DNA of 64,000 nucleotides from CAITSH01 sp025356665 (GCA_025356665.1 JANXRV010000008.1:14734-78733); one strand, 5' to 3'. Shown: positions 27,170 through 36,681, counted from the first letter of the stretch. The notes: generated by a model from the sequence alone, not told the origin. Program-made: numbers and translations.

Positions 27170-28273
27170 TCAGGCCAAGGGCGATGCCGCAAGCGTCTGC
27201 AGCACCAGCGAATCGGGCACATCGCCACGCACACCGGCGCGGCCGATGGCATCGAGCAGGATGTAGCGCACCTTGCCGCCGGAGGATTTTTTGTCGTGCG
27301 TCATCAGGTCGATAAACCGCGCCGGCTCGATGCGCGGCGGCGCCACCGGCAGTCCGGCGGCGGCGATCAGCGCGCGCACCCGTTCGACAGCGGCGCTGTC
27401 GATCAGGCCCATGCGCTGCGACAGGTCGGCGGCCAGCGCCATGCCCGCCGCCACCGCCTCGCCGTGCAGCCAGACGCCGTAGCCCATGGCCGCTTCAATG
27501 CCGTGGCCGAAGGTGTGGCCGAAATTGAGCACGGCACGCAGGCCTTGTTCGCGCTCATCGACGGCGACGACTTCGGCCTTGATTTCGACGGAGCGACGAA
27601 TGGCGTGGGCCAGCGCATCGGCGTCATGGGCGAGCAGCCTGGACATGTTTTTCTCAAGAAAGCCGACATAGGCCTCGTCGCGGATGAAGCCGTGCTTGAC
27701 CACCTCGGCCATGCCCGCCTTGAGTTCGCGCTCGGGCAGGGTGTCGAGCGTGGCGAGGTCGGCGATCACCGCACGCGGCTGGTGGAAAGCGCCGATCATG
27801 TTTTTGCCCAGCGCATGGTTGATGCCGGTCTTGCCACCAACCGAGGAGTCGACCTGGGCGAGCAGGGTGGTGGGCACTTGGATGAAGGGCACGCCGCGCT
27901 GGTAGGTGGCGGCGGCAAATCCGGCGAGGTCACCGATGACACCACCGCCGAGCGCGATAAGAGTCACTTTGCGGTCACAGCGCGCCTCGAGCAGCGCGTC
28001 ATGGATACGGTTGAGCGTCTGCCAATGCTTGTGCTCTTCGCCATCGGGCAGAATGATCTCGACCACGCGCACGCCGCTGGCCTCGAGCAGCGCGCTGAGC
28101 GGCTTCAAGTACCAGCCGGCGACCGTGGTATTGGTGATGATGGCCGCGACCTTGGACGCATGGGGCGAAGGCGTGCCGAGGTAGGGCAGGAAAGACTCGG
28201 CTTTGCTGATGAGGCCGCGGCCGATAAAAATGGGATAGGCGCGGTCGCCCAGTTCTACGCGGACTGTTTGCAC
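27170..28273 (-). CDS. aroB: 3-dehydroquinate synthase
   Basis: The 367-residue enzyme makes the second shikimate-pathway intermediate from DAHP. Visible family blocks are VEIILPDGEEHKHWQTLNRI, LIALGGGVIGDLAGFAAATY, RGVPFIQVPTTLLAQVDSSV, GGKTGINHALGKNMIGAFHQ and LNFGHTFGHGIEA (zinc-binding His). Length and start (MQTVRVELGDRAYPIFIG) are typical. It overlaps the 3' end of aroK by 19 bases on the minus strand, the normal aroKB arrangement downstream of the pil operon in Beta- and Gammaproteobacteria. Confidence 0.97.
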   Translation of the reverse strand: MQTVRVELGDRAYPIFIGRGLISKAESFLPYLGTPSPHASKVAAIITNTTVAGWYLKPLSALLEASGVRVVEIILPDGEEHKHWQTLNRIHDALLEARCDRKVTLIALGGGVIGDLAGFAAATYQRGVPFIQVPTTLLAQVDSSVGGKTGINHALGKNMIGAFHQPRAVIADLATLDTLPERELKAGMAEVVKHGFIRDEAYVGFLEKNMSRLLAHDADALAHAIRRSVEIKAEVVAVDEREQGLRAVLNFGHTFGHGIEAAMGYGVWLHGEAVAAGMALAADLSQRMGLIDSAAVERVRALIAAAGLPVAPPRIEPARFIDLMTHDKKSSGGKVRYILLDAIGRAGVRGDVPDSLVLQTLAASPLA

Positions 28274-28788
28274 AGGGATTCCAGTTTGATCAGCAATTGG
28301 GTCACCAGCGCTCCGACGTTGGGCCGGCCGGTGTCCACGATAAGGTCGGCGACTTCAGTGTAAAGCGGGTCGCGCGCCTCATAGAGTTCCTGCAGGCGGC
28401 CCAGCGGATCCGGGGTCTGCAGCAGGGGACGATTTTTGTCGTTACGGGTACGATGCCACAGGTCGCGCGGCTGGGCGCGCAGGTAGACGACGATGCCGCG
28501 CTCCTTGAGTACGGCGCGGTTCTCGGGGCTCAGCACCACGCCCCCGCCCGTGGCAAGCACGAGTTTGTCCTGTGCCGCGAGTTCGGCCAGCGCCAGCGAC
28601 TCGCGCGCGCGAAACCCGGCCTCGCCCTCGATCTCGAATATCACCGGGATTTTGACGCCGGTGCGGCGCTCGATTTCGTGGTCGGTGTCGTAAAAGGCGC
28701 GGTCGAGCCTGCGCGCGAGCAGGCGCGCGACGGTGGTTTTGCCGGCGCCCATCAGCCCGACGAGAAAAATGTTGCTGGTGTTCTTCAC
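28255..28788 (-). CDS. aroK: Shikimate kinase
   Basis: The 177-residue kinase phosphorylates shikimate. The Walker A loop is IFLVGLMGAGKTTVARLLAR; FYDTDHEIERRTG holds the substrate-binding Asp; GFRARESLALAEL and LVLATGGGVVLSPENRAVLK are the shikimate-binding R and G-G-G-x-V motifs; NDKNRPLL is the lid arginine region. It is full length. A likely intrinsic terminator lies between it and pilQ upstream, so aroKB may have its own promoter. Confidence 0.96.
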   Translation of the reverse strand: MKNTSNIFLVGLMGAGKTTVARLLARRLDRAFYDTDHEIERRTGVKIPVIFEIEGEAGFRARESLALAELAAQDKLVLATGGGVVLSPENRAVLKERGIVVYLRAQPRDLWHRTRNDKNRPLLQTPDPLGRLQELYEARDPLYTEVADLIVDTGRPNVGALVTQLLIKLESLCKQSA

Positions 28789-28865
28789 CCACCCATTCTA
28801 CCGCCCGCCCCGCCCGCCTCCAATTCCGGTTTTATGCACGGCTTTGACGCGCGGCTCCGAAAAGC

Positions 28866-28894
28866 AAAAAGCCGGCTTGCGGCCGGCCTTTTTT
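28866..28894 (-). terminator. Intrinsic terminator after pilQ
   Basis: GCCGGC (28871-28876), TTGCG, GCCGGC (28882-28887) form the stem. On the minus strand the hairpin is followed by TTTTTGC. It begins 16 bases past the pilQ stop. The opposite side has TTTTTT as well, so it could act in both directions. Confidence 0.75.
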
Positions 28895-28909
28895 CTGCTG
28901 CCAATCCGC

Positions 28910-31045
28910 TTAGCGGATAGACAGGTTGGTATTGATCACGCGCGGCGTAATAAACACCAGCAGCTCGGTTTTATTGTCCCGCCGCTGCGTGTTCCTGAAC
29001 AAGGCGCCGATGCCGGGCAAGTCGCCAAAGAACGGCACCTTGGTGGTGTTGACGTTCTCGTCCTGGGTGTAGATGCCGCCGATAACCACTGTACCGCCGT
29101 TCTCGACCAGGACCTCGGTCTTGACGTGCTTGGTGTCGATCGCCAGGCCGGAGCTCGTGGATATCGGGCTGACGGAGTCCTTGTTGATGTCCAGCGTCAT
29201 GATGACGTTGCCGTCGGGCGTGATCTGCGGTTTGACCTTGAGCGCCAGGTTGGCCTTGCGGAAAGACACGCTGGTCGCACCGCTGGAGGTGGCCTGCTGG
29301 TAGGGCAATTCCGTCCCCTGCTCGATCAGCGCCTCGACCTGGTCGGCGGTGACGACACGCGGGCTGGAAATGATCTTGCCCTTGCCATCGGCCTCAAGCG
29401 CGGAAATTTCCAGGTTGAGGAAGCGGTTCTGGCTGGCGTTGAACAGGATCATCGAGAACACGCCGGCGGACAGGCCGCTGATACCGCCGGCGGGCAGGTT
29501 GGCCGACAGGCTGTTGTCCAGGGACGCGGTGCCGAATCCCTGCCGCGCGGCGCCGGTTAATGCATTGCCGTTGTTGGTCGAGGTCAAGGTCTGGTTGAGG
29601 CCGCCGCCGAACGCGAACCCAGGCGAACCAGGCGTGCCGGTGATGGTGTTGGCGGTAAGCGCATTCACGCCCAGGCGCGCGCCGAGGTTCTTGCTGAAGT
29701 TGTCGGTCGCCTCGACGATGCGCGCCTCGATCAGCACCTGGCGCACCGGAATGTCTATCTGGGCGATCAGCTTTCTGACCTCTTCAAGCCGGCTTGGGAC
29801 GTCCTGCACGAACAGCTTGTTGGTGCGGGTGTCGACGACTGCACTACCGCGCTTGGACAGCAGCGACTGTTGCGGCGAGGCGAGCAGCGTGCGCACCTCG
29901 GCCGCCTTCTGGTAATTGAGCTGGAAACTCTCGGTACGCGTCTGCTCGAGTTCCGAAATCTGCGACTGCGATTCGAGCTGCAATTTTTCCTTGGTCGCCA
30001 GCTCGTCGCGCGGCGCAATCCACAGCACATTGCCGTTCTTGCGCATGTCGAGGCCACGGGTCTGCAGGATGATGTCCAGCGCCTGGTCCCAGGGCACGTC
30101 TTTGAGCCGCAGGGTCAGGTTGCCTGCAACCGAATCGCTGGTGATGATGTTGAGGTCGGTGAAGTCGGCGATGACGTTGAGCACGCTGCGCACTTCGACG
30201 TTCTGAAAATTCAACGACAATTTTTCACCGTTATAACCGCCGCGGCTGCCCTGGGTAAGTTTGTTCGGGTCGTATTGCACCGGCTTTACCTCGACCACGA
30301 ATTGGGTGTCGGTCTGGTAGGCGTTGTGCTCCCAAAGCCCTTTGGGCTCGATCACCATGCGCACGTTCTCGCCTTGCGGGAAAATATTGATGCTCTGCAC
30401 CGGCGTGGCGAAGTCGACGACATCGAGGCGCTTTCTTAGCGCATCGGGCAGGTTGGTCTTGAGGAAGTCGACAATCAGGCTCTGACCCTGCTGCCGGATG
30501 TCAATGCCGGTGGTGGTATCGGACAACTCGATGACAAGGCGGCCCTCACCCAATTTGCCGCGGCGAAAGTCCACATCGCGCAGGTTGTGCTTGCCTTCGA
30601 CCTTGGCCTCGGCAAAGTGCGATACCGTCGCGTCGCCCGGTTTGGTCGTGGATGCGATCGGGGTCATCGTGACCAGCATGGTCTTGCCGTCGACCTGGGT
30701 GTCATAGCTGACCATGTTGCGCAGGTTGAGCACCATACGCGTGCGATCGCCGGCCTGAACCATGTTCATGCTGCGCAGCTCGCTCTCGCCAATGTTCTGC
30801 GCATTGCGGCCAAGGGCGTTGGCGGTGTCGGGAAAGTCAAACGCGATACGGGCCGGGTTGGCCACGGTGAAACTCGCCGGCGCGGTTTTCAGCGCTTCCT
30901 TCAGGGTGACGCGCACAATGATGCGCCCGCCCTGCTGGGTGACGTTGAATCCGTCGATGCTGTTCGCCTGCGCATGCGCCTCCGGGGCAAACCCCGTCAG
31001 GAGAAACAGCGCCATCATAAGAATCCTGCCGTATGTCATCTTCAT
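28910..31045 (-). CDS. pilQ: Type IV pilus secretin PilQ
   Basis: The 711-residue outer-membrane secretin forms the pore for type IV pili. A signal peptide (ILMMALFLLTGFAPEAHA) leads to two AMIN-like domains (residues ~30-250) that bind peptidoglycan. An STN/N0 segment follows (NVEVRSVLNVIADFTDLNII), then the N1 repeat (FVQDVPSRLEEVRKLIAQID) and the secretin barrel (SSPRVVTADQVEALIEQGTE, VENGGTVVIGGIYTQDENVN). It is complete and ends LLVFITPRVINTNLSIR. Its start overlaps the pilP stop by four bases, so the pilMNOPQ genes are translationally linked. Confidence 0.97.
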   Translation of the reverse strand: MKMTYGRILMMALFLLTGFAPEAHAQANSIDGFNVTQQGGRIIVRVTLKEALKTAPASFTVANPARIAFDFPDTANALGRNAQNIGESELRSMNMVQAGDRTRMVLNLRNMVSYDTQVDGKTMLVTMTPIASTTKPGDATVSHFAEAKVEGKHNLRDVDFRRGKLGEGRLVIELSDTTTGIDIRQQGQSLIVDFLKTNLPDALRKRLDVVDFATPVQSINIFPQGENVRMVIEPKGLWEHNAYQTDTQFVVEVKPVQYDPNKLTQGSRGGYNGEKLSLNFQNVEVRSVLNVIADFTDLNIITSDSVAGNLTLRLKDVPWDQALDIILQTRGLDMRKNGNVLWIAPRDELATKEKLQLESQSQISELEQTRTESFQLNYQKAAEVRTLLASPQQSLLSKRGSAVVDTRTNKLFVQDVPSRLEEVRKLIAQIDIPVRQVLIEARIVEATDNFSKNLGARLGVNALTANTITGTPGSPGFAFGGGLNQTLTSTNNGNALTGAARQGFGTASLDNSLSANLPAGGISGLSAGVFSMILFNASQNRFLNLEISALEADGKGKIISSPRVVTADQVEALIEQGTELPYQQATSSGATSVSFRKANLALKVKPQITPDGNVIMTLDINKDSVSPISTSSGLAIDTKHVKTEVLVENGGTVVIGGIYTQDENVNTTKVPFFGDLPGIGALFRNTQRRDNKTELLVFITPRVINTNLSIR

Positions 31046-31575
31046 CGTCCACCTCCGCCCGATTCGACGAGCTGTAGCAAGCTTTGTCGTTCAGTCCAAT
31101 CTCCACCGGCATCCTGGACCAGTTCACGCAAGGTGATTTGATTCTCAGTGATATTGGTGATGATGCCGAAATTCTGTCCCATGTAATTGCCGATCTTGAC
31201 CCGATAAACGCTGGCGTCCGCCTTGATCAGGCCGAAATTAATTTTTGGCTGCTGAATGACACCTACCATGCGCATCGACTCGAGCGGGAATGCTTCGAGC
31301 GGCTCCTTGGGTCGGGTCAGGTTCGGCTGCAAGCCCTTGGGCGCGGCCAAAGCGCCGCTCTTGTTGACCAGCTCAATCTTCGCCGGACCAAACGGATCGG
31401 GAATGTCATAGCCGGCATAGGGCACCGGCTCGTAGGGTTTGACCACCGGCAAGGTTTCGATCTTGCCGCGCAAGTCCTTGGTGAGGCCCTTGAGTTCGTC
31501 TTTGAGGTCGGCAAACTCGCCGCCTCCGCAGGACGCCAGCAGCACGGCGATGGGGATGAGTGCCCGCTTTTTCAT
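31042..31575 (-). CDS. pilP: Type IV pilus inner-membrane lipoprotein PilP
   Basis: The 177-residue protein has a lipoprotein signal (MKKRALIPIAVLLASCGGG; lipobox L-A-S-C) and the PilP domain (VPYAGYDIPDPFGPAKIELV, LEAFPLESMRMVGVIQQPKI, VYRVKIGNYMGQNFGIITNI). PilP links the PilMNO platform to the PilQ secretin. It overlaps pilO and pilQ by four bases each. Confidence 0.95.
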   Translation of the reverse strand: MKKRALIPIAVLLASCGGGEFADLKDELKGLTKDLRGKIETLPVVKPYEPVPYAGYDIPDPFGPAKIELVNKSGALAAPKGLQPNLTRPKEPLEAFPLESMRMVGVIQQPKINFGLIKADASVYRVKIGNYMGQNFGIITNITENQITLRELVQDAGGDWTERQSLLQLVESGGGGR

Positions 31576-32213
31576 TTCTTCGCCGCCGCCTTCGGTGCCG
31601 CCGCCTTGCGTTGCTTGGCAACTTCTTCATCGTCAAGATAGCGGAATGTCTTGGCCGTCGCATCCATGATCAGGGAGTTGTCCTTGGGCGAAGCCGAGAG
31701 GGACAGGTCGTTGAGAGTCACGATTCGCGAGAGCTGGCCGATGTCGCTGGCGAACGCGCCCATGTCGTGATAACTCCCGGTGACCTTGATCGCGATCGGC
31801 AGTTCGGCGTAAAAATCACGCGTCGTTTCGGCCGGCGCCGGCTTAAAGAGATCGAATTGCAGCCCGCGTCCAAGGCCGGCCTGGTTGATGTCAACCAGCA
31901 AGGCGTCCATTTGCGAGCGGTTGGGCAGCTGTTTGAGCAAGGCGCCAAATGAACTGTCGATTTCACGCAGCTGCTGCTGGTACAGATCGAGGTTGACGGA
32001 CTGCTGTTTTTTCTTGACGTACTCGTCCTTGAGCTTGGTCTCGACCGCGGCACCCGCGTCGAGCTCTTCGACCTGTCCGGCCCAGTCGCCGAAATAGGCC
32101 CCCACCAGAATCCCGATCAGCAGCAGCAGCAGGGCCGCGGCCTTGGGCAGCGGCGGCCAGCTTCCCGGATCTTTCGGATTAAGGAATTTGAATTGTTCGA
32201 GCAATTGCTTCAT
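31572..32213 (-). CDS. pilO: Type IV pilus assembly protein PilO
   Basis: The 213-residue bitopic protein has one N-terminal membrane helix (AAALLLLLIGILVGAYFG), a coiled-coil stretch (LKDEYVKKKQQSVNLDLYQQ) and a ferredoxin-like C-terminal domain (LPIAIKVTGSYHDMGAFASD). It pairs with PilN to form the inner-membrane alignment complex. The Ala/Lys-rich C-terminus (QRKAAAPKAAAKK) is likely disordered. Its start is 3 bases after the pilN stop. Confidence 0.94.
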   Translation of the reverse strand: MKQLLEQFKFLNPKDPGSWPPLPKAAALLLLLIGILVGAYFGDWAGQVEELDAGAAVETKLKDEYVKKKQQSVNLDLYQQQLREIDSSFGALLKQLPNRSQMDALLVDINQAGLGRGLQFDLFKPAPAETTRDFYAELPIAIKVTGSYHDMGAFASDIGQLSRIVTLNDLSLSASPKDNSLIMDATAKTFRYLDDEEVAKQRKAAAPKAAAKK

Positions 32214-32216
32214 CGC

Positions 32217-32843
32217 TCAGCCCTTTTTCGCGGCGGCGGCCGCAGCAGGAACAGCATTGGCACCCGGCGCCGCCTTGCCCGCCTTGCTGGCGTCTTCGAG
32301 CTGCGGACGTTTGATGCTGACGTTCATGACAAACTCGGAAATACGTTTGTTGTTCACGGTGGCGGAGCGAATTTCAACCAGATCCGGATTTTCAAGATAT
32401 GGCGATGATCCGAAGTTACGCATCAGCGTGGACACGCGCGCGTTCGACTGTGCGTAACCGGTAAGCGCAACGCCCAGGCCCTGCTGGCGCAGGGTTTTGA
32501 GATAGACGCCATCCGGCACCTGGCGAACCAGCTGGTCGAGGAGGTTGACCGACTGGCTTCGTTCGGCCTGCAGCCTTTCGATGACCTGCTTGCGCGACAG
32601 CAGCGCGGCGATCTCGTCCTTGAGCTTCTTGATCTCTTCGATTTCCTTGTCGAGTTTGGTGTTCTCTTTTTTCAGGAAGTCGTTGCGATCGGTCTGGATG
32701 GCGATATAACCGGCGATAACGCCGTGCACCAGCACGACAACAGCGATGCCGAGCGCGGCAACCATGCCGGCGAGGACACCCAGTTGCTTGCGCTGGGCCT
32801 TGCGACGCTCCTCGCGGTGGGGCAGCAGGTTTACGCGGATCAT
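32217..32843 (-). CDS. pilN: Type IV pilus assembly protein PilN
   Basis: The 208-residue protein begins MIRVNLLPHREERRKAQRKQ. This N-terminal I-N-L-L-P motif docks into PilM. A membrane helix follows (GMVAALGIAVVVLVHGVIAG), then a coiled coil (LKKENTKLDKEIEEIKKLKD) and the PilN core. The C-terminus ends in an Ala/Lys-rich tail like PilO's. It overlaps the pilM stop by four bases. Confidence 0.95.
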   Translation of the reverse strand: MIRVNLLPHREERRKAQRKQLGVLAGMVAALGIAVVVLVHGVIAGYIAIQTDRNDFLKKENTKLDKEIEEIKKLKDEIAALLSRKQVIERLQAERSQSVNLLDQLVRQVPDGVYLKTLRQQGLGVALTGYAQSNARVSTLMRNFGSSPYLENPDLVEIRSATVNNKRISEFVMNVSIKRPQLEDASKAGKAAPGANAVPAAAAAAKKG

Positions 32844-33913
32844 GGATCGAATCTCCGGATGGCCAGTCCGCAGGCGACCATCAGCGACGGGGCCTCGGTC
32901 AGCAGCTTTTTGAGCTGTATGCGCGGCGACACGGCCATGTTGGCGAACGGATTGGCGACCAGCGTGTTGACCTGGGTGCGCGTGGAGACCACATCGTCGA
33001 GGCCGGTTATGACCGCCGAACCACCGGTGAGCAAAATATGCTCCACCGTGTTGTACTGGGTCGAGGTGAAAAAGAACTGCATGGCGCGCTCGATTTCGAG
33101 CGCGACGTTTTCCATGAAGGGGCGCAACACCTCAGCGTCAAACGTGTCCGGCAGGCCGCCGCTGCGCTTGGCGTTCTCAGCCTCTTCCTGACTCATGCCG
33201 TATTGGCGCATGATGTCCTGCGTCAGCTGGTTGCCGCCGAAGGCCTGTTCACGCGAATAGACCGTCTGGTCGTTGCGCAGCACGGTGATATTGGTGACGT
33301 TGGCGCCGATATCGACCAGCGCGACGTTCTGATCCTTGCCGTCGTTTGGCAGCTGTTTGGCGATCAATTCGAACGCGGCCTGCATGGCAAAGGATTCGAT
33401 GTCCATCACCAGGGCCTTCAGACCGCAAGCCTCTGCCACGGCGACGCGATCTTCGACTTTTTCCTTGCGGCTGGCGGCAATCAGCACTTCAACTTCCTCG
33501 GCCGAGGAGGGGGCCGGCCCGACCACCTGGAAATCCAGGTTGACCTCTTCGAGCGCAAACGGGATGTACTGGTTGGCCTCGGTTTCGACCTGGACTTCAA
33601 GCTCTTCTTCGCGCAAGCCCGCCGGGACAATGATTTTTTTGGTGATCACGGCGGCCGTTGGCAGGGCAAGAGCGACGTTTTTTGTGCGCGTGCCAAGCTT
33701 TTTCCAGGCGCGGATGACCGCCTCGGATACCGCCTCAAGATTGGCGATGTTGCCGTCCACCACCGCATCCTTGGGCAGGGGCTCGATGCAATAACGCTCG
33801 ATGCGATGCTGACCTTTGCCGGCATCAACAAGCTCGACCATCTTGACCGAGGACGAACTGATGTCCAAGCCGATCAAAGGCGGTGTTTTCGGTGAAAAAA
33901 TGTCGAGCTGCAC
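32840..33913 (-). CDS. pilM: Type IV pilus assembly ATPase-like protein PilM
   Basis: PilM is the cytoplasmic actin-like platform protein that binds PilN. The FtsA/actin-fold motifs are PPLIGLDISSSSVKMVEL, NVALVDIGANVTNITVLRND and ILLTGGSAVITGLDDVV. I place the start at the GTG at 33911-33913 (VQLDIFSPK), because GGGGAAG lies at 33921-33927; a TTG at 33946 would add 11 residues including that ribosome site. This gives 357 residues, normal for the family. It is the first gene of pilMNOPQ and is divergent from mrcA. Confidence 0.95.
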   Translation of the reverse strand: MQLDIFSPKTPPLIGLDISSSSVKMVELVDAGKGQHRIERYCIEPLPKDAVVDGNIANLEAVSEAVIRAWKKLGTRTKNVALALPTAAVITKKIIVPAGLREEELEVQVETEANQYIPFALEEVNLDFQVVGPAPSSAEEVEVLIAASRKEKVEDRVAVAEACGLKALVMDIESFAMQAAFELIAKQLPNDGKDQNVALVDIGANVTNITVLRNDQTVYSREQAFGGNQLTQDIMRQYGMSQEEAENAKRSGGLPDTFDAEVLRPFMENVALEIERAMQFFFTSTQYNTVEHILLTGGSAVITGLDDVVSTRTQVNTLVANPFANMAVSPRIQLKKLLTEAPSLMVACGLAIRRFDP

Positions 33914-34162
33914 GGCTAGTCTTCCCCGGTAATCCTCAAAGTGCAAAGCCTTTCAGCCTCAGGTCTTTCAGCCTCGGGTACAAGGCACTGAAACCCTGCC
34001 CGCACCGCATTTGCCAAAAAAAACCGAACCCGCGGCTCTAAGCGGCTCTAAGCATTGGTCATTAACTGGTCGCGGACTCAGCCGAGTTTGCGACCACATT
34101 CCGCCCTGACAGCTACCCGAATCGCTTTTGAATCGGCTTTTGAATCGTACTGTTAGGTGATA

Positions 34163-34191
34163 ATAATATAATTTACATTAAATCCTAGCAA
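34163..34191 (-). promoter_or_regulatory. Putative sigma-70 promoter for pilMNOPQ
   Basis: On the minus strand TTGCTA (34186-34191) and TATTAT (34163-34168) are separated by exactly 17 bases. A 9-base inverted repeat, ATAATTTAC (34168-34176) / GTAAATTAT (34211-34219), overlaps this promoter and lies just before the divergent mrcA promoter, so it could be a shared operator. The leader to pilM is about 245 bases with no gene. Confidence 0.6.
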
Positions 34192-34230
34192 CAAGCCTAA
34201 GCACTGTAAAGTAAATTATTCACGCTTGTT

Positions 34231-34259
34231 TTGTCAGTATTGCGCCCAAACCCTATAAT
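34231..34259 (+). promoter_or_regulatory. Strong sigma-70 promoter for mrcA
   Basis: TTGTCA (34231-34236), 17 bases, TATAAT (34254-34259). This is near-consensus. It places the transcript start near 34266 and therefore rules out mrcA starts at 34231 and 34258. Confidence 0.75.
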
Positions 34260-34299
34260 GTTGCGTCCCCCGTCCACCCGAACTTCTCGCCTTTTTCCT

Positions 34300-36606
34300 A
34301 TGTGGTTGCGACTCCTCGTTTTTCCTTTTGCGCTCCTCGCGGGCCTGGCCGCACTCGGGGCGGCGGTTGGGGCGTTTGTGCTGCTGCTGCTCTATCCAAA
34401 CCTGCCTTCGATCGATGCGCTGACCGACTATCAGCCGAAAATTCCCTTGCGCATTTACTCCGCTGATGGCGTCCTAATCGGGGAGTTCGGCGAAGAACGC
34501 CGCGCCGTAGTGAAGATCGCCGAAGTACCAGCGCTAATGAAACAGGCCATTCTGGCCGCTGAAGATGAACGCTTTTACCAGCATGCAGGGGTCGATACGC
34601 TGGGGGTTTTACGGGCCGCGTACTCCAATCTGGTTGGCGGGGGGAAACGCCAGGGAGCTTCGACTATAACGATGCAGGTGGCGAGGAACTTTTTCCTCTC
34701 CAGCGAAAAAACCATCACGCGCAAAGCCTACGAGGCCATGCTCGCGTTCAAAATTGAGGCCAGCCTTTCCAAGGACCAGATTCTGGAGATCTACATTAAC
34801 CAGATTTATCTTGGCCAGCGCGCTTACGGCTTTGCCTCGGCGGCGCAGATCTACTTTGGCAAAAACCTGAAGGACATCGGCGCGGCCGAGGCGGCGATGC
34901 TCGCCGGACTGCCCAAAGCCCCGTCGAGCTTTAACCCGGTGGTCAACCCCAAACGCGCCAAGCTGCGTCAGCTGTATGTGTTGCGACGTATGCACGAACT
35001 GGGGCACTTGAACGATGCGCAATTCGCCGACGCACAAAAAGCGGCGCTCAACATCAAACGCGACGCCAACGACTTTGGCATGCACGCCGAATACGCCGCT
35101 GAAATGGTCCGGCAAATGCTCTTTGAACGCTATCCGGACGAGGTCTACACCAAGGGCTTTCGCGTCTACACCACCCTGACCAAAGCCGACCAGGATGCCG
35201 CCTACGCGGCGGTGCGCCGGGGCGTGCTCGATTACGACCGGCGTCACGGCTATCGCGGCGCGGAAGGCTATGCCGAGCTCACCGACTCTACCGACGAGGA
35301 GTACGAGGACGCGTTGTCCGATTCGAGCGACAGCGACGACCTGCTGGCGGCGCTGGTGCTGGAGGCCAGTGCCAAGCAAGTGAAAGTATATCGCCGCGGC
35401 GGCGAAACCCACGTCATCAGCGGTGAAGGGCTCAAGTTCGCGGCGCGCATGCTCGACGACAAGGCCGCGCCCAACAAACGCATCCGGCGCGGCGCCATCG
35501 TGCGCATCCAGAAGGACGAAAAGGGCGCCTGGGCCGTCGTGCAACTGCCCGATGTAGAGGCGGCTTTCATCTCGGTCAATCCACATGACGGGGCGGTACG
35601 TTCTTTAGTCGGCGGGTTCGATTTCAGCCGCAACAAATACAACCACGTCACACAGGCCTGGCGCCAGCCGGGCTCCTCGTTCAAGCCGTTCATCTATTCC
35701 GCCTCCCTGGAAAAAGGCTTCACACCGGCCACGGTCATTAACGATGCGCCGGTGGTGGTCGACCCTTTTCTGACCGGCGGTCAGACCTGGGAGCCCAAAA
35801 ACTACGATGGCAAATACGAGGGCCCGATGCGCATGCGCACCGCCCTCGCCAAGTCGAAGAACATGGTCTCCATCCGCATCATGCAGGCGATCGGTCCGCA
35901 GTACGCGCAGGACTACGTCACACGCTTTGGCTTTGACGCCGAGCGGCACCCGCCCTACCTCACCATGGCCCTGGGCGCCGGCTCGGTGACAATGTGGCAG
36001 ATGGCCCGAGGCTATAGCACCTTCGCCAATACCGGCTACCGCATCGAACCGTTCATCGTTTCGCGCATCGTCGATGACCGCGGCAATGTGCTGGCGCAGG
36101 CGCAGCCGCAACAGGCGGGGGATGAGGCGCTTCGCGTGATTGATGCGCGCAACGCCTTTGTCATGGACAGCATGCTGCGCGATGTCACGCGCTACGGCAC
36201 CGCGGCGCGCGCCTCGGCCACGCTCAAGCGCCAGGATCTCGCCGGCAAAACCGGCACCACCAACGATTTTATCGACGCCTGGTTCAACGGCTACCACCCG
36301 ACGCTGGTGGGCGTGGCCTGGATCGGCTTTGACCAGCCCAAAAAACTCGGCAACAACGAAACCGGCGGGTCGGCAGCGCTGCCGATCTGGATCAATTACA
36401 TGAGCAAGGCCCTGGCCGGCGTACCGGAAGTTCCCATCAGCGCCCCTGAAGGTGTGGTGAGCGCGCGCATCAATGAAGCGGGCATGCAGACGGCCGACGG
36501 CAAGCTGAGTGATTTTTTCTTCAAGGAAAGCCTGCCTGCTGCCGAGGCCGGTGCGCCGGCGGCGGGGGCGAGACCCGCGGACGAGGTCAAAAACCAGCTG
36601 TTTTGA
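34300..36606 (+). CDS. mrcA: Penicillin-binding protein 1A (bifunctional transglycosylase/transpeptidase)
   Basis: PBP1A polymerises and cross-links peptidoglycan. The start is set at the ATG at 34300 (MWLRLLVFPFALLAGL) because a near-consensus promoter overlaps the longer alternatives; it opens directly into the membrane anchor. The transglycosylase motif is ILAAEDERFYQHAGVDTLGV with GASTITMQVARNFFLS. The transpeptidase has QPGSSFKPFIYSA (S-x-x-K), SKNMVS (S-x-N) and AGKTGTTNDFIDAWF (K-T-G-T). An acidic insertion (TDEEYEDALSDSSDSDDL) lies in the region linking the two domains. About 768 residues. Its place divergent from pilMNOPQ is conserved in Beta- and Gammaproteobacteria. Confidence 0.96.
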   Translation: MWLRLLVFPFALLAGLAALGAAVGAFVLLLLYPNLPSIDALTDYQPKIPLRIYSADGVLIGEFGEERRAVVKIAEVPALMKQAILAAEDERFYQHAGVDTLGVLRAAYSNLVGGGKRQGASTITMQVARNFFLSSEKTITRKAYEAMLAFKIEASLSKDQILEIYINQIYLGQRAYGFASAAQIYFGKNLKDIGAAEAAMLAGLPKAPSSFNPVVNPKRAKLRQLYVLRRMHELGHLNDAQFADAQKAALNIKRDANDFGMHAEYAAEMVRQMLFERYPDEVYTKGFRVYTTLTKADQDAAYAAVRRGVLDYDRRHGYRGAEGYAELTDSTDEEYEDALSDSSDSDDLLAALVLEASAKQVKVYRRGGETHVISGEGLKFAARMLDDKAAPNKRIRRGAIVRIQKDEKGAWAVVQLPDVEAAFISVNPHDGAVRSLVGGFDFSRNKYNHVTQAWRQPGSSFKPFIYSASLEKGFTPATVINDAPVVVDPFLTGGQTWEPKNYDGKYEGPMRMRTALAKSKNMVSIRIMQAIGPQYAQDYVTRFGFDAERHPPYLTMALGAGSVTMWQMARGYSTFANTGYRIEPFIVSRIVDDRGNVLAQAQPQQAGDEALRVIDARNAFVMDSMLRDVTRYGTAARASATLKRQDLAGKTGTTNDFIDAWFNGYHPTLVGVAWIGFDQPKKLGNNETGGSAALPIWINYMSKALAGVPEVPISAPEGVVSARINEAGMQTADGKLSDFFFKESLPAAEAGAPAAGARPADEVKNQLF

Positions 36607-36681
36607 CCTCCCTCGCCCCCGCCCACGCCGGGGGGCTTGGCCTGGCTACACGCCGCACCTTGGCCCTAGCCCCGGTCAAAC

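Noticed and set aside
34231..34299. Longer mrcA start (TTG 34231 or ATG 34258)
   Set aside because: Both lie within the TTGTCA-17-TATAAT promoter and so cannot be in the transcript.
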